This document shows positions 43,219 through 52,276 of a stretch of DNA of 64,000 bases, one piece after another. This DNA comes from Streptomyces shenzhenensis (lineage in GTDB: Bacteria; Actinomycetota; Actinomycetes; Streptomycetales; Streptomycetaceae). The position numbers were made by a program, and so were the translations under genes. The notes beneath the pieces are model-generated. The model ran no database searches and was not told where the DNA came from. It saw nothing but the letters and a program-made list of their open reading frames with translations. The stretch's first letter is position 1, and each line of letters starts with the position of its first letter. The stretch spans positions 1 to 64,000 of the forward strand of contig NZ_PENI01000040.1 in the NCBI RefSeq assembly GCF_003688995.1, in the 5' to 3' direction.

Positions 43219-45194
43219 CGGTCGAGACCCTCGCAGGCGACGTGTCCGCGGCACCGTACGCCGGCTACGCGCGGGGCAGGGAAGCGGAGCAACTCGCGCA
43301 CGGCGGCCGGGACCACCTCGCCCCGGTCCCGGACGGGGAGGGGGACCCCGGCGACGGACCCCCGGGCCGCCCGGTCATCGGATCCGCCGGCTGGTACTAC
43401 GAGGCCCATGAGGACCACGGCACGGTCTGGAAGGCCAGCCGCGGCAAGGAGGCCGGCTGGGACGTCGTCCTGGACTGGGCGCCCTACGTCTCCGAACGCC
43501 TGGTGCTGATCGGCGAGGACGGCAAGTCCGCCGGTCGCTACTACACCATCACCATCGGAGCGGACACCCTCACCAAGAGCCTCTCGGACCTGCGCACCGC
43601 CGACGGCTGGAACGACTTCAGCGACGACAGCGGCGCCGCTTCGCGCGCCATCCGCGAAGTCCTCATCAACATCATCACCGACCAGGGCAAGCGCCTGCCC
43701 CGTACCCCCGTGGTGGCCCACACCGGCTGGCACCGCCTGCCGGTGGCCGGCCTGACCTATGTGTACGCGGATGGCCGCAGCTACCCCAGCACCGGCTCCG
43801 TCCGTGTCATCGGCGCCCCGGAACCCCTGCGGCAGGCCGCCGCCCCCCTCGAACGCACCGCCACGGACGAGGAGTGCCGCCGGGCGGTCGACGACATCGC
43901 CACCCACGGCTGGGCCTCCCTGATGACCCTGGCGGTCGGGGCCCGTTCCCTCGCCTACTCGCTGCGCCCGGTCTCCGCGGCCTTCGTGCTCGACGCCTCA
44001 CCCAACTCGGGCAAGACCTCGGCCGCCAACACCGCGCGCAGTCTCCTTCTCACCTCCCGGCCCCACGCCTGGCCCCCGGTGCCGACCAAGGGCATGAGCA
44101 GCACCGCCACGGACATCGAGTGCGCACTCGATTTCGAGGGGGACATCCCGACCCTCCTCGACGACATCCCCCTCACCCGGGCGTCGTCCGCCGCGCAGAT
44201 GCGCGACATGGAGAAGAAGCTCGAACTCGTGATCCGCGCGGCAGGGAACGCGACGGAGATCAAGGGCCGGCGCAACCGCGATCTGACGGCCAGGCCGGCC
44301 AACCGGATCCGTTCCATTCCCGTCATCGCCGCCCAGATGCTGCCCCCCACCATGCAGGAATCCCTGTACCGGCGCTCGGTGGTCATCTACCTCTCGCGGG
44401 ACGGCGGCGAAGTCGACTGGCGCTGGTACAAATCCGGCGGCGGACAGAGCCTCACCGTTCCCCTTCGCACCCTCGGCGACCGGATCATCGCCCATCTCCA
44501 CGCCCTGCCGGACGCCGACAGCTACCTCGCGGAGCTGGAGAAACAGGCCCACGAACGGCTCAGCCCCCATGTGGACGCGGTCCTGCCGGAGCCGGGCGAC
44601 ACGATGGACGGCGTCATCACCGCCGCGGCCGCCATGCTGTCGGGCCTCGGTCTGGTCGCGGCGGTCACCGGCACGAGCATGTCCGACCTGGTCGATGTCG
44701 TGGCCGCGCCGCTCGCCGCCTCGCTCGCCCGGCAGGCCGCCTGCATGGACGCGCAGAGCACCGCCCAGGACGGAGTGGCCACCGCCGTCGGCGAGGTCCT
44801 GCGCAGGGCCTTCTCGCGGGGGCGGCTGCACATCCGGGACGAGAAGGGCGTCGTACGCCCCGCGGTTTCCGGGCAGGTGGAACAGGACCAGGGCCTGGTC
44901 CGCAAGCGGGACGGCAGCGGCTGGGAGGGCAAGGGGCCCGCCGCCTACTGGCTTCCCCAGCGCGGCCCGGCCCTGGGCATCACCACCAAGAACCTCAACA
45001 TGCTGCTCAAGGCCAGCGGGGACTCCCGGGTGAACTGCTACGTCGACCGTTCCCTGCCCGACGCCCTGCTCCAGGCCGACGCGATCCTGCGGAACAACAG
45101 CCAGAAGGACCGGATCGCCTCCCACCGTGTGCGCGTGGGCACGGAGAACCTGCGGCTTCTGCTCCTGAAACCGGACCTGATCTGGGACTTCTAG
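43215..45194 (+). CDS. DUF927-like P-loop ATPase
   Basis: A 659-residue protein. An N-domain (55-170) is shared with the gene before it. HTGWHRLPVAGLTYVYADG is the DUF927 box, and Walker A is ASPNSGKTSAAN (about 261-272). Possible Walker B/DD motif: IPTLLDDIPLTRASS; sensor-like RRNRDLTARPANRIRSIPVI. The C-terminus has TKNLNMLLKASGDSRVNCYVDRSL, then a short tail. DUF927 ATPases occur with phage/plasmid replication and defence helicases. GTG 43215 with GGGAGGAGG. It ends 14 bp before a strong terminator. The role is unknown. Confidence 0.78.
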   Translation: MTVETLAGDVSAAPYAGYARGREAEQLAHGGRDHLAPVPDGEGDPGDGPPGRPVIGSAGWYYEAHEDHGTVWKASRGKEAGWDVVLDWAPYVSERLVLIGEDGKSAGRYYTITIGADTLTKSLSDLRTADGWNDFSDDSGAASRAIREVLINIITDQGKRLPRTPVVAHTGWHRLPVAGLTYVYADGRSYPSTGSVRVIGAPEPLRQAAAPLERTATDEECRRAVDDIATHGWASLMTLAVGARSLAYSLRPVSAAFVLDASPNSGKTSAANTARSLLLTSRPHAWPPVPTKGMSSTATDIECALDFEGDIPTLLDDIPLTRASSAAQMRDMEKKLELVIRAAGNATEIKGRRNRDLTARPANRIRSIPVIAAQMLPPTMQESLYRRSVVIYLSRDGGEVDWRWYKSGGGQSLTVPLRTLGDRIIAHLHALPDADSYLAELEKQAHERLSPHVDAVLPEPGDTMDGVITAAAAMLSGLGLVAAVTGTSMSDLVDVVAAPLAASLARQAACMDAQSTAQDGVATAVGEVLRRAFSRGRLHIRDEKGVVRPAVSGQVEQDQGLVRKRDGSGWEGKGPAAYWLPQRGPALGITTKNLNMLLKASGDSRVNCYVDRSLPDALLQADAILRNNSQKDRIASHRVRVGTENLRLLLLKPDLIWDF

Positions 45195-45207
45195 ACGGAG
45201 AGCGGAG

Positions 45208-45253
45208 CCGTGACCTCCTGCTGCAGCCCTGACACCGCAGCAGGAGGTCACGG
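45208..45253. terminator. Strong hairpin terminator
   Basis: CCGTGACCTCCTGCTGC (45208-45224) pairs perfectly with GCAGCAGGAGGTCACGG (45237-45253): 17-bp stem, 12-nt loop. It lies between the convergent ATPase and DUF6292-like genes. Confidence 0.85.
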
Positions 45254-45280
45254 GGCAGGAGGGGCCGGCACCGGCTGCCG

Positions 45281-46099
45281 CTACAGGTGCTGGTCGCGTT
45301 GGTCCTCCTGTTCGACGGCGAGGAGGCGTGCGCGGCAGTGCCGTTGCACGCTGCGGTGGTCTCCCGGCGTCCTCAGCGTCAGATCCTGCGCGAGGCTGTG
45401 GGCGACGTCGTGGGGTCCGGAAAGGGGTGCGGTGATTTCGGTGTACTCCAACAAGTCCTTCAGGGCGCGCAGTTCACTGTGCCGGATGGGCAGGAAGAGG
45501 ACCCGGTCGTCTCCGGAGGCCAGCGCTTTGAGGACGCGGTCGCGGTAGGCGGCGCCCTGCGCCTCCACGAAGCGGTACTCATGGTTCGTCTGGGCGAGCG
45601 GGGTGTGCTGCGCTCCGGGCGCAAACCTGGTGAAACCGGCCGCGAGCTCGTGCAGATGATCGCCGGAGGTGCGATAACAAGGGCGTTCACTGCTTCCGGC
45701 CGTGTCGGGATCGACGCGAACGGCGGAGACGAACGCGGCCACCCGGTCGGGAGAGGGCAGCAGGCCCGCGTCGAGCCAGCGGGCGTACTCGGAAGGGGAA
45801 CCGGCGCCCGTTTCATGGTGGATGGTCCGATAACACCAGCCCGACGTGCCCACCCAGTGCAGGAAGGACTCCGCCGGCCCGTTGAGACTGGTCTGGAAGG
45901 CCTTCTGGAAGTGAATGCTCCCCTCGATATCGTTGTCATCGATCAACCGCTCGTCGTCGGCGGCATAGGCATAGAGAGACGTGATCGGCAGTCCGTCGGC
46001 GAGAAGCCGCTCCGCCACGGCGGCCAGGTAGTGGCCGACACCGGTTTCGAGTTTTTCCTTGAGGCCCTTCCAGCTCGCATCCTTCGTGGTCTCTCTCAT
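45281..46099 (-). CDS. DUF6292-like protein of unknown function
   Basis: A 272-residue protein. The N-terminal half (GVGHYLAAVAERLLADGLPITSLYAYAADDERL, HWVGTSGWCYRTIHHETGAGSPSEYARWLDAGLLPSPDRVAAFV) resembles DUF6292 proteins of Streptomyces plasmids and mobile regions. The C-terminal half is a separate helical region (HEYRFVEAQGAAYRDRVLKALA). ATG 46099 is chosen because the frame above it reads as the antisense of the TetR region. Monocistronic, convergent to the ATPase gene. Confidence 0.68.
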   Translation of the reverse strand: MRETTKDASWKGLKEKLETGVGHYLAAVAERLLADGLPITSLYAYAADDERLIDDNDIEGSIHFQKAFQTSLNGPAESFLHWVGTSGWCYRTIHHETGAGSPSEYARWLDAGLLPSPDRVAAFVSAVRVDPDTAGSSERPCYRTSGDHLHELAAGFTRFAPGAQHTPLAQTNHEYRFVEAQGAAYRDRVLKALASGDDRVLFLPIRHSELRALKDLLEYTEITAPLSGPHDVAHSLAQDLTLRTPGDHRSVQRHCRARLLAVEQEDQRDQHL

Positions 46100-46214
46100 G
46101 CGGTTCCTCCCGGTGCGCATTCGGTGATCGATGGGGGCTGTCCGACCGGAGCCGGAAAGATACCGGTGGGTCGGTCTGTTCATGGGAGCCTCCAGAGCTT
46201 CGGCGGATGCCCCG

Positions 46215-46853
46215 TCAGAAGCGGTTCGAGACAGGGGCCAGCCACAGGCCGACGATCGCATCGATCAGGCCGGCGCTGGTGTCGTGCCAACTCGGGCGGG
46301 ACGAGGGCGTGTTGTCGGCCAGGGCGCTCTCACGCTCCGCGCACATGTGCACGATCAGCTGGAGAGCCATGCCGACGCGCTCGGCGTGCACCTGGGCCGG
46401 CAGATCCATGCGGCATCGGCGCAGCCCTTCGAGGACGCGGTGCAGCGCGGGGGAGTGGTGCGCCTCCCGGTCCGCGATGTCGCGCAGCGCGGGATCGATC
46501 ATCACCTGCGCGCAGAACCGGGCGTACCAGCTGGGGCTGCCCAGGGCTGTCAGGTGTTCGGTGACCGGTTGCACGAGGCAGGCCACCCAGTCCCGTACGT
46601 CCCCGGAGTCGCCGGTCTCGGCCAGCAGGCGCACGCGGATCCGCTCGATGCTCTCGCCGTGGGTGCGGACGATCGCCCGCACGAGGTCGGCCCTGGAACC
46701 GAAGCGGTGGTCGGCGGCGCCGTGCGTGAGCGGCTCGCCGCCCTGGCGGTGGGCGAACGCGGGGACCCTGCGCTCGGCGAACAGCCGCTCGGCCGTCGCC
46801 AGGATCATCTCCCGTGTCGCGTCGGCGCGTTCCGCGTGTCCGGCTCGGCCCAC
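46215..46853 (-). CDS. TetR-family regulator with a divergent HTH
   Basis: A 212-residue TetR-like protein. The start ADATREMILATAERLFAERRV and the ligand domain (RADLVRAIVRTHGESIERIRVRLLAETGDSGDVRDWV, WYARFCAQVMIDPALRDIA) are normal. The recognition helix region reads AFAHRQGGEPLTHGAADHRFGS, lacking the expected S-x-x-Q/V-S-E-A-A-G pattern, so DNA binding may be altered or a small frameshift may have been repaired. GTG 46853 has GGGGAGGCG. A promoter candidate lies 230 bp upstream. Confidence 0.72.
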   Translation of the reverse strand: MGRAGHAERADATREMILATAERLFAERRVPAFAHRQGGEPLTHGAADHRFGSRADLVRAIVRTHGESIERIRVRLLAETGDSGDVRDWVACLVQPVTEHLTALGSPSWYARFCAQVMIDPALRDIADREAHHSPALHRVLEGLRRCRMDLPAQVHAERVGMALQLIVHMCAERESALADNTPSSRPSWHDTSAGLIDAIVGLWLAPVSNRF

Positions 46854-47086
46854 CGCGGTCGCCTCCCCTCCGGACCTCCCGATGTGCTCGGGTGCCCGAG
46901 ATCGCCGAACCGCGCAGCGCCGATACGCCAACGAACGCGCGGAACTGCGGTTCGCTGATTGGGGAGTGCGGCTCGGCCCTCTGGGGAGCGTTGCCTGGAA
47001 AGCCCTCATGGACAGATCAACGCGCTACCGACACGGCAGTTACGAGTGAACTCTTTAACTTTTTTTCAACCGACAAACAGGTCATG

Positions 47087-47116
47087 AATATGTCATCACT
47101 ATCGACAGAATGTCAA
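47087..47116 (-). promoter_or_regulatory. Housekeeping-type promoter, leftward
   Basis: On the minus strand TTGACA (47116-47111) and CATATT (47092-47087) are spaced 18 bp. It sits in AT-rich DNA upstream of the TetR gene at 46853, leaving a long leader of about 220 nt. The rest of the gap (46854-47257) has no gene I can support. Confidence 0.5.
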
Positions 47117-47257
47117 TAGTGGGATTGAGTGGGGGCGGTGTTCCGCCCATGCCTCTGGCGGCCGGAGACAAAGCGCCATTGCTTCGCTCCGACCGCCTCG
47201 GACACGGGTTCCTTCCGCCCCCGGAAAAGGTTACCTGCGCACGGCCGGCAGGCCGTT

Positions 47258-48538
47258 TTACCGCGCTTCCTCGCCGGTGTTGCGCCGACGGCGGAGGACG
47301 ACGGTGCCGAGTGCGCTCGCGCCCGCGACGGCGGCCGCACCCACGGCCGGGTCGATGAGCGGGACGGGTACCACCTCGGTGGTCGTCTTGGATTCGTTGT
47401 TCTCGGGCTTGGGGTCGGGGTCGTTGCCGCGGACGGTGACGGTGTTGTCCAGCACGACACCGCCGGGGATGGGCGCCATGCCGGTGACGGTGATGGTGGC
47501 GCTCTCCCCCACGGGCAGGGCCCCGCCGGTGCAGGACATCTGCGAGCCGGTGATGGTGCAGCCCGGGGTGGAGGTGGTGGGGTTCTGGAGCAGGGTCGGC
47601 AGGGTGTCGTTGACCGTCCAGCCCGAGGAATCGGCCGGGCCGTTGTTCGTCACCACGATCTGGTAGCTGACCGGAGCGCCCTCGTCGACCTCGAGCGGCG
47701 CGACCTTGATCACCTGGAGGTCCGCCCGCGCAACGAAGCACGCGGCGCCGTCGACGGCGCTGGCCGCGGCCGCCTCCTGCGAGGAGACGAGGGTGAACGT
47801 GGGCGCCGCGGCGGCCGGGTTCTTCACGGCGATGCGGTTCAGGGTGCCGCCGTTGTCGAAGAAGCCCAGGTCGTTGTTGCCGTAGGTGAAGGCGCCGCCG
47901 TATCCCTGCTTGGTGGCCGGGACCATGCCGGAGAAGTTGGTGACCTTCCCCGACGCGGGATCGATGCGCTGGATGAAGCCGTCGATCGTCGCGCTCCAGA
48001 AGTAGCCCGACGCATACGTGATGTCGCCCACGCCGCCGCCCAGCGGAGCGCTCAGCGTCGTCTTGGAGATGACCGTGCGCTGCTTGATGTCGATCTTGTA
48101 CAGCGGGGTCTCGTTGCCGGCGACGAAGAAGTCGCCCGCCTTGTCGAAACCGCCGATGTAGTAGTCCGTGCTGGACGGCAGGCCGGCGATCGCGCCGAGA
48201 TCCTTCACCGTACCGGTCTTGTTGATCTGCAGGAGGTGGTTGTTGTCGCGGCGCATCGCGAAGATGTACTGCGTGTCGGGGTCCACCCCGATGGCGTTGT
48301 AGCCCGGACCGGTCGGCCCGAGGGGGGAGAAGTCCACGGTGCCCGGCCCGACCGTACCCGTGTACAGCTTGACAGAGGTGGTGGAACCGGCCGACTGGAA
48401 GATCTGGCCGTCGCACTCGAAACCGTCGGAGGCCGGCGCCGCGGCGGCCTGCGGCGCGAGGAGCCCGAGCGAGCCTCCAGTCACACCGCCTACCGTGAGC
48501 GCGATTGCAAGTAGCCGACGTGAAAGACGCCTGTTCAT
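47258..48538 (-). CDS. Secreted surface protein with NHL-like and DUF11 domains
   Basis: A 426-residue exported protein. Signal: MNRRLSRRLLAIALTVGGVTGG. A beta-propeller-like part (residues about 40-270: YNAIGVDPDTQYIFAMRRDNNHLLQINKTGTV, YYIGGFDKAGDFFVAG, DITYASGYFWSATIDGFIQRID; DUF6923-type) is followed by a DUF11 module (SYQIVVTNNGPADSSGWTVNDTL). It ends with PLIDPAVGAAAVAGASALGTVVLRRRRN, a TM helix and basic stop signal. It should be membrane-anchored facing outwards. The C-terminus matches the 1.7-kb protein. Confidence 0.82.
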   Translation of the reverse strand: MNRRLSRRLLAIALTVGGVTGGSLGLLAPQAAAAPASDGFECDGQIFQSAGSTTSVKLYTGTVGPGTVDFSPLGPTGPGYNAIGVDPDTQYIFAMRRDNNHLLQINKTGTVKDLGAIAGLPSSTDYYIGGFDKAGDFFVAGNETPLYKIDIKQRTVISKTTLSAPLGGGVGDITYASGYFWSATIDGFIQRIDPASGKVTNFSGMVPATKQGYGGAFTYGNNDLGFFDNGGTLNRIAVKNPAAAAPTFTLVSSQEAAAASAVDGAACFVARADLQVIKVAPLEVDEGAPVSYQIVVTNNGPADSSGWTVNDTLPTLLQNPTTSTPGCTITGSQMSCTGGALPVGESATITVTGMAPIPGGVVLDNTVTVRGNDPDPKPENNESKTTTEVVPVPLIDPAVGAAAVAGASALGTVVLRRRRNTGEEAR

Positions 48539-48668
48539 GTGTCTTACTTGCCTTCCGTCTTCGGAGGGGACATGCATGTAAGACATGTGTGCTGCCTCTG
48601 ACGTGACGTACGGCTGATCTGAACAGGTGACGCCCTGTGCACCCGAAGGGCTCAGGTGTCCTGGCTCG

Positions 48669-49145
48669 TCATGCCCCGTGCGCCGCGGTCGCGATGACGC
48701 ACCAGACCCAGCCGGCGTCGTCGACGCCCCACGCGTCGGCCAGCGCGTCGACGAGCAGCAGGCCGCGTCCGTCCTCGTCGAGCAGACCGGGATCGCGGGC
48801 CGTCAACGTGTTCACCGGGCCGCTGCGCACTTCGATCCGCACCTCCACCGGGGTGTGCGAGAGGCGCACGCCGACCTGGCTGCCGGATCCGTGCTGGATC
48901 GCGTTGGTGACCAGCTCGCTCAGGAGCAGCCGTACGGAGTCGTCGAACCGCTCCAGCCCCCAGTTCCGCAGCTGCGCGCCGCAGATCCGCCGGACCTCGC
49001 CCACCCGTACGAGGTCCTGGGCCGGGGGATTCTCGGCCGCTGCGACCGGGGTGCGCGGAAAGACGAGGGCGATACGCCCGCAGACTGTCTGGTCGGTTTC
49101 GGGCAGTGTGAGCCGCTCGATCCGACCGGTCGCGGTGGGGAGCAT
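48669..49145 (-). CDS. ATP-binding regulatory protein (RsbW-like)
   Basis: A 158-residue HATPase_c protein: VRLLLSELVTNAIQHGSGSQVGVRLSH (N box), EDGRGLLLVDALADAWGVDD (G box). It is of the large Streptomyces group that usually accompanies XRE/DUF397 pairs. ATG 49145 overlaps the TAA of a small upstream ORF (TAATG). It has no obvious sigma partner nearby. Confidence 0.82.
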   Translation of the reverse strand: MLPTATGRIERLTLPETDQTVCGRIALVFPRTPVAAAENPPAQDLVRVGEVRRICGAQLRNWGLERFDDSVRLLLSELVTNAIQHGSGSQVGVRLSHTPVEVRIEVRSGPVNTLTARDPGLLDEDGRGLLLVDALADAWGVDDAGWVWCVIATAAHGA

Positions 49146-49279
49146 TATCTGCCGCCTCCCGTCCGGGGGCCCGGCTCGAAGCCCAGCCGATCGCCGGCCG
49201 CCACCTTGCTGCCTAAGCCGCGGACGGTCGTACAGGGGTCGTCCGGCAACGACGCACACAGCAGGTGAATGCCTGACAT
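49145..49279 (-). CDS. Possible 44-residue small protein
   Basis: ATG 49279 with GGGAG six bases upstream encodes MSGIHLLCASLPDDPC..., ending in a Gly/Pro/Arg-rich tail, and its stop overlaps the ATP-binding gene (TAATG). The spacing and coupling are gene-like, but the protein is not known to me. It could also be a leader peptide. Confidence 0.35.
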   Translation of the reverse strand: MSGIHLLCASLPDDPCTTVRGLGSKVAAGDRLGFEPGPRTGGGR

Positions 49280-49595
49280 CTGGAGCTCCCACGAGCAGGA
49301 CGGAGAAGGGCACTCAATATACGCGGCTGTTAAGCGTGCGGGCATGCGCTTCCGTGATGCCGGGTCAACTGTCAGGTGCGGGTCATTCAATTCTGGCGAA
49401 CTGGTGTTCCTGGCACCGGAAGAATTCCGAGAAAAGGGAAACTCGGCATTCGCGAGGGTGAAGATCCACGAGTTCTCGGTCCGCGGACATGTCATGCGGT
49501 TACTCTGTCCCGGATGCCCGAACAGCTGTCCGCTCATCGCCACCGGAGGGTGATCTTCACCATCCATATGACGCAATGATGCACCGTTTTCCGGC

Positions 49596-50031
49596 CTTCG
49601 GTCGCTGCCGACGAGTGCGTGGTGAGCGGAGTACGTCGGCCGTCCGGCGGGGCTCGGCCGCCGGCTCGGACGGACTGAAAGCGCAGGTCACCAGGGGAGT
49701 CGGGTACTCCGCAGCGACCGAGGCGACTGGAAATTCGGTAGAGGAACACATTCACGTACACATGTGCTTCCCCTGCGCGCGGCCGTGCCCACCTGAGGCG
49801 GTGTCATGCCCGGAGCATCCCAGGTGAGCTGCGGTTTCTTTTCCGTGTTCCGGGGGCGGGCCCCGAATGGCCGAAGGGCGATTCCGCTGTGTCCGGTGGC
49901 TGGGCTTCTTCGCCGTGAATCGTATGATCAGTGAGGCCGCTCCGTTCGTACCCGGGTCCGCGCCGCCTCACCATGGCTTCGCTAATCTGCGTCAGTCGTT
50001 GAGTCGCTTCAGTCACTGATAGAGGGACTAC
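49596..50031. other. Decayed second copy of the iteron origin
   Basis: This region echoes the 28.4-28.87 kb origin in order: AAAGCGCAGGTCA (near 49678), GCAGCGACCGAGGCGACTGG (49711-49730), GAGCTGCGGTTTCTTTTCCG (near 49826), and CGTTGAGTCGCTTCAGTCAC (49995-50014) just before the next ORF, where copy 1 has CGTTGAGTCGCTTCGGTCGC. Most iterons and the AT-rich bubble are lost. A 94-residue plus-strand frame at 49269-49553 upstream was not accepted as a gene. Confidence 0.65.
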
Positions 50032-50364
50032 ATGCCTGCTGAGCTGCCTTTTCCCGATCGCAACTCGCGGCAGGAGCCCTCGTACGCCCTGACTACTCAT
50101 CGGCGGTCACCGCTGATCGTCACACGGCGCGCCCGGCGAGGCCGGCCCGGTCACCTGTTCGCCCCCGCCGGCGGCCGTTCCGGCGCGCACACCCTCCCGG
50201 AAAACGCCCGCAAATCCGCTCTCCTGCCGTCCCGGCTCGCGCACGGACTCGAACACACCCTCCGCGTGGACGCCTCCCGTATAGACACCCCCGACGCGGT
50301 CCGCTCCCGTCGGCTGCTCGCCGCCGGAGCGCGGTGCGCCCCGCACCCAGGGAGCCGTTCATGA
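50032..50364 (+). pseudogene. Gutted primase-polymerase gene (copy 2)
   Basis: An open frame of 110 codons that starts like the copy 1 primase (MPAELPFPDRNSRQ versus MPADLRFLSSDSAR) from the same sequence context after the last iteron. It then loses the whole Prim-Pol core and is Arg/Pro-rich. It still ends with an ATGA overlap into the helicase gene, so it may survive only as a leader ORF for coupled translation. Confidence 0.65.
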
Positions 50365-51878
50365 CGGTTCCCGGCAACGAAAACGTCCTGTTCGACTTCG
50401 ACCCCCAGACCGTTGCCGCCCAACTGCTCGCCCACCGGCCGGCATCCCTGGATTCCCGGTCGGCTGCCGACCAGGCGTCCCTCGCCGGCCGGGCGAGCGA
50501 GCGCGGCCTGCTGCCCGACACGCTCAGCGATCGCGGCATGGCCAAACTGTTCGTCAAGCTGTACGCCGGCGACTACCAGTACGTGCCCGGCCTGGGCTGG
50601 TACCGCTGGGGCGGCACCCGTTGGCAGGTCGACGAGGACGACACCGCGCTGTGGGCCGCGGGCGACCTCGCCGAGAGCATCGCCGTCAGCGATCCGCAGG
50701 GCCTGCACAGTACCCAGGCCCTGCGGAAGCACCGCCGCCGGGCGCTGTCCACCGCCGGTATCAACGCCATGCTCGTGCAGGCCAGGTCCGCGCCCGGCAT
50801 GGTGTTGAACGCGGCTCTGCTGGACGCGGATCCGTATGCCCTGTGCACGCCCGACGGCATCGTCGATCTGCGCACCGGCAGAATGAAGAGGCCCGATCCG
50901 ACCAAGGACTTCCACTCCCGCTCCACGGCGGTCAGCCCCCGGCATGTGTCCACCCCACGCTGGCAGCGCTTCCTGGCCGACACCTTCGGCGACGACGCCG
51001 AGGGCCGGGAGATGATCCGCTTCCTCCAATTGCTGCTCGGGTATTCGGTCACCGGCGATGTCGGCGGCCAGGTGATGCCCTTCCTGTTCGGTTCGGGCAA
51101 GAACGGCAAGTCGGTTCTGCTGGACGTGCTGATGAAGCTGTTGGGGGATTATGCGGATGCGGCTCCTCCTGGGTTTTTGATGGCGCGGCCTTATGAGGGG
51201 CATCCGACGGATCTGGCCGAGTTGCATGGTCGGCGGGTGATCGTGTGTTCGGAGGTGAAGCCGGGTGACAAGTTCGACGAGGCCCGGGTCAAGCTTCTGA
51301 CCGGTGGTGACCGAATCAAGGCGCGTCGGATGCGGCAGGATTTCTTCAGTTTCGAACCCACGCACAAGCTCTGGCTGTTGGGCAACCACCGGCCCGAGGT
51401 CGGCACGGGCGGGTTCGCGTTCTGGCGCCGGATGCGGCTGATTCCCTTCGAACGAGTCGTCCCCGACCACCGCAAGATCGACAACCTCGCCGACGTTCTC
51501 GTCACCGAGGAGGGCCCGGGTATTCTCGGCTGGCTCATCGACGGCGCCCGCCGCTATCTCGGCGGTGACAGGGACATCACCGGTCCCGAACGGGTGCGCA
51601 TCGCCACCAACGCGTACGCCGAGACCGAGGACCACACCGGCCGGTTCTTCGACGAGTGCTGTGCCCGCGGCCCCGACCAACGGGTCGAGCAGGCCGGTCT
51701 CTACGCGGCCTACAGAACGTGGTGCGAACACGAAGGAGCCACGGCCATCTCCTCCCGGGTCTTCGCCCAACGGGCGCGCGAGCTGGCCGGTCTGGCCTCA
51801 CCCAAGGAGATGATCCTGTCCAACTCGCGCAAGTACTACCCGGGCATCGGACTGCTTTCCGACGAGGCGATGGTATGA
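50361..51878 (+). CDS. P4-type primase/SF3 helicase (copy 2)
   Basis: A 505-residue helicase closely related to the one at 29981. All motifs are present: GSGKNGKS, VIVCSEVKPGDKFDEARVKLL, LWLLGNHRPEVGTGGFAFWRR. Residues from LLDVLMKLLG to GWLIDGARRYL differ from copy 1 at about one position; outside that block the proteins diverge more. ATG 50361 has AGGGAGCC. The Prim-Pol partner of this copy is destroyed, so this helicase would have to work with the other primase or has another role. Confidence 0.9.
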   Translation: MTVPGNENVLFDFDPQTVAAQLLAHRPASLDSRSAADQASLAGRASERGLLPDTLSDRGMAKLFVKLYAGDYQYVPGLGWYRWGGTRWQVDEDDTALWAAGDLAESIAVSDPQGLHSTQALRKHRRRALSTAGINAMLVQARSAPGMVLNAALLDADPYALCTPDGIVDLRTGRMKRPDPTKDFHSRSTAVSPRHVSTPRWQRFLADTFGDDAEGREMIRFLQLLLGYSVTGDVGGQVMPFLFGSGKNGKSVLLDVLMKLLGDYADAAPPGFLMARPYEGHPTDLAELHGRRVIVCSEVKPGDKFDEARVKLLTGGDRIKARRMRQDFFSFEPTHKLWLLGNHRPEVGTGGFAFWRRMRLIPFERVVPDHRKIDNLADVLVTEEGPGILGWLIDGARRYLGGDRDITGPERVRIATNAYAETEDHTGRFFDECCARGPDQRVEQAGLYAAYRTWCEHEGATAISSRVFAQRARELAGLASPKEMILSNSRKYYPGIGLLSDEAMV

Positions 51879-52276
51879 GTTCCCTGATCAGCGAAGACGA
51901 GATCAGCCACGAGACGGAACTCGTCTGGCTCGAGGACGTCGGCTGCCTCGACTATGTGCGGCAGAGCCTGGACCGGCTCTCCACCCGTCGCGGCAGGCCG
52001 GCCTACCGCCGTGACGGCCGGATGGTGGGCTATGCCCAACTCGGGCCCGGGGCAAAGGCGTCACACTGCTCCGGGACCTTTCGGCGCCGCGTCTTCTGGC
52101 TGCTGCCGCACGACCGCGACAGCGTTCCCGAAGGCCTCTACGCCAGTGGGGCCCCGGCCGAGGCCATCGATCCCCGCACCCTGGCCCCGGGCCACAAGGG
52201 ACGCAAGACGGAGCGCTCCGAGGGCGGCCCGCCGTCCCCCGCGATGCGGGAACTGGGCCTGGAACTGTCCTGGTGA
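51875..52276 (+). CDS. Conserved 133-residue helicase partner (copy 2)
   Basis: Same length and plan as the gene at 31504: SHETELVWLEDVGCLDYVRQSLDRL, GTFRRRVFWLLPHDRDSVPEGLY, KTERSEGGPPSPAM. ATGA overlap with the helicase. Despite the loss of the primase this gene is fully open, which suggests it is under selection together with the helicase. Confidence 0.8.
   Translation: MSSLISEDEISHETELVWLEDVGCLDYVRQSLDRLSTRRGRPAYRRDGRMVGYAQLGPGAKASHCSGTFRRRVFWLLPHDRDSVPEGLYASGAPAEAIDPRTLAPGHKGRKTERSEGGPPSPAMRELGLELSW

Noticed and set aside
49269..49553. A 94-residue plus-strand ORF (MPDIWSSHEQDGEG...)
   Set aside because: The start context is weak, it overlaps the possible small minus-strand gene, and I recognise no family. 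Not strong enough to list as a gene.
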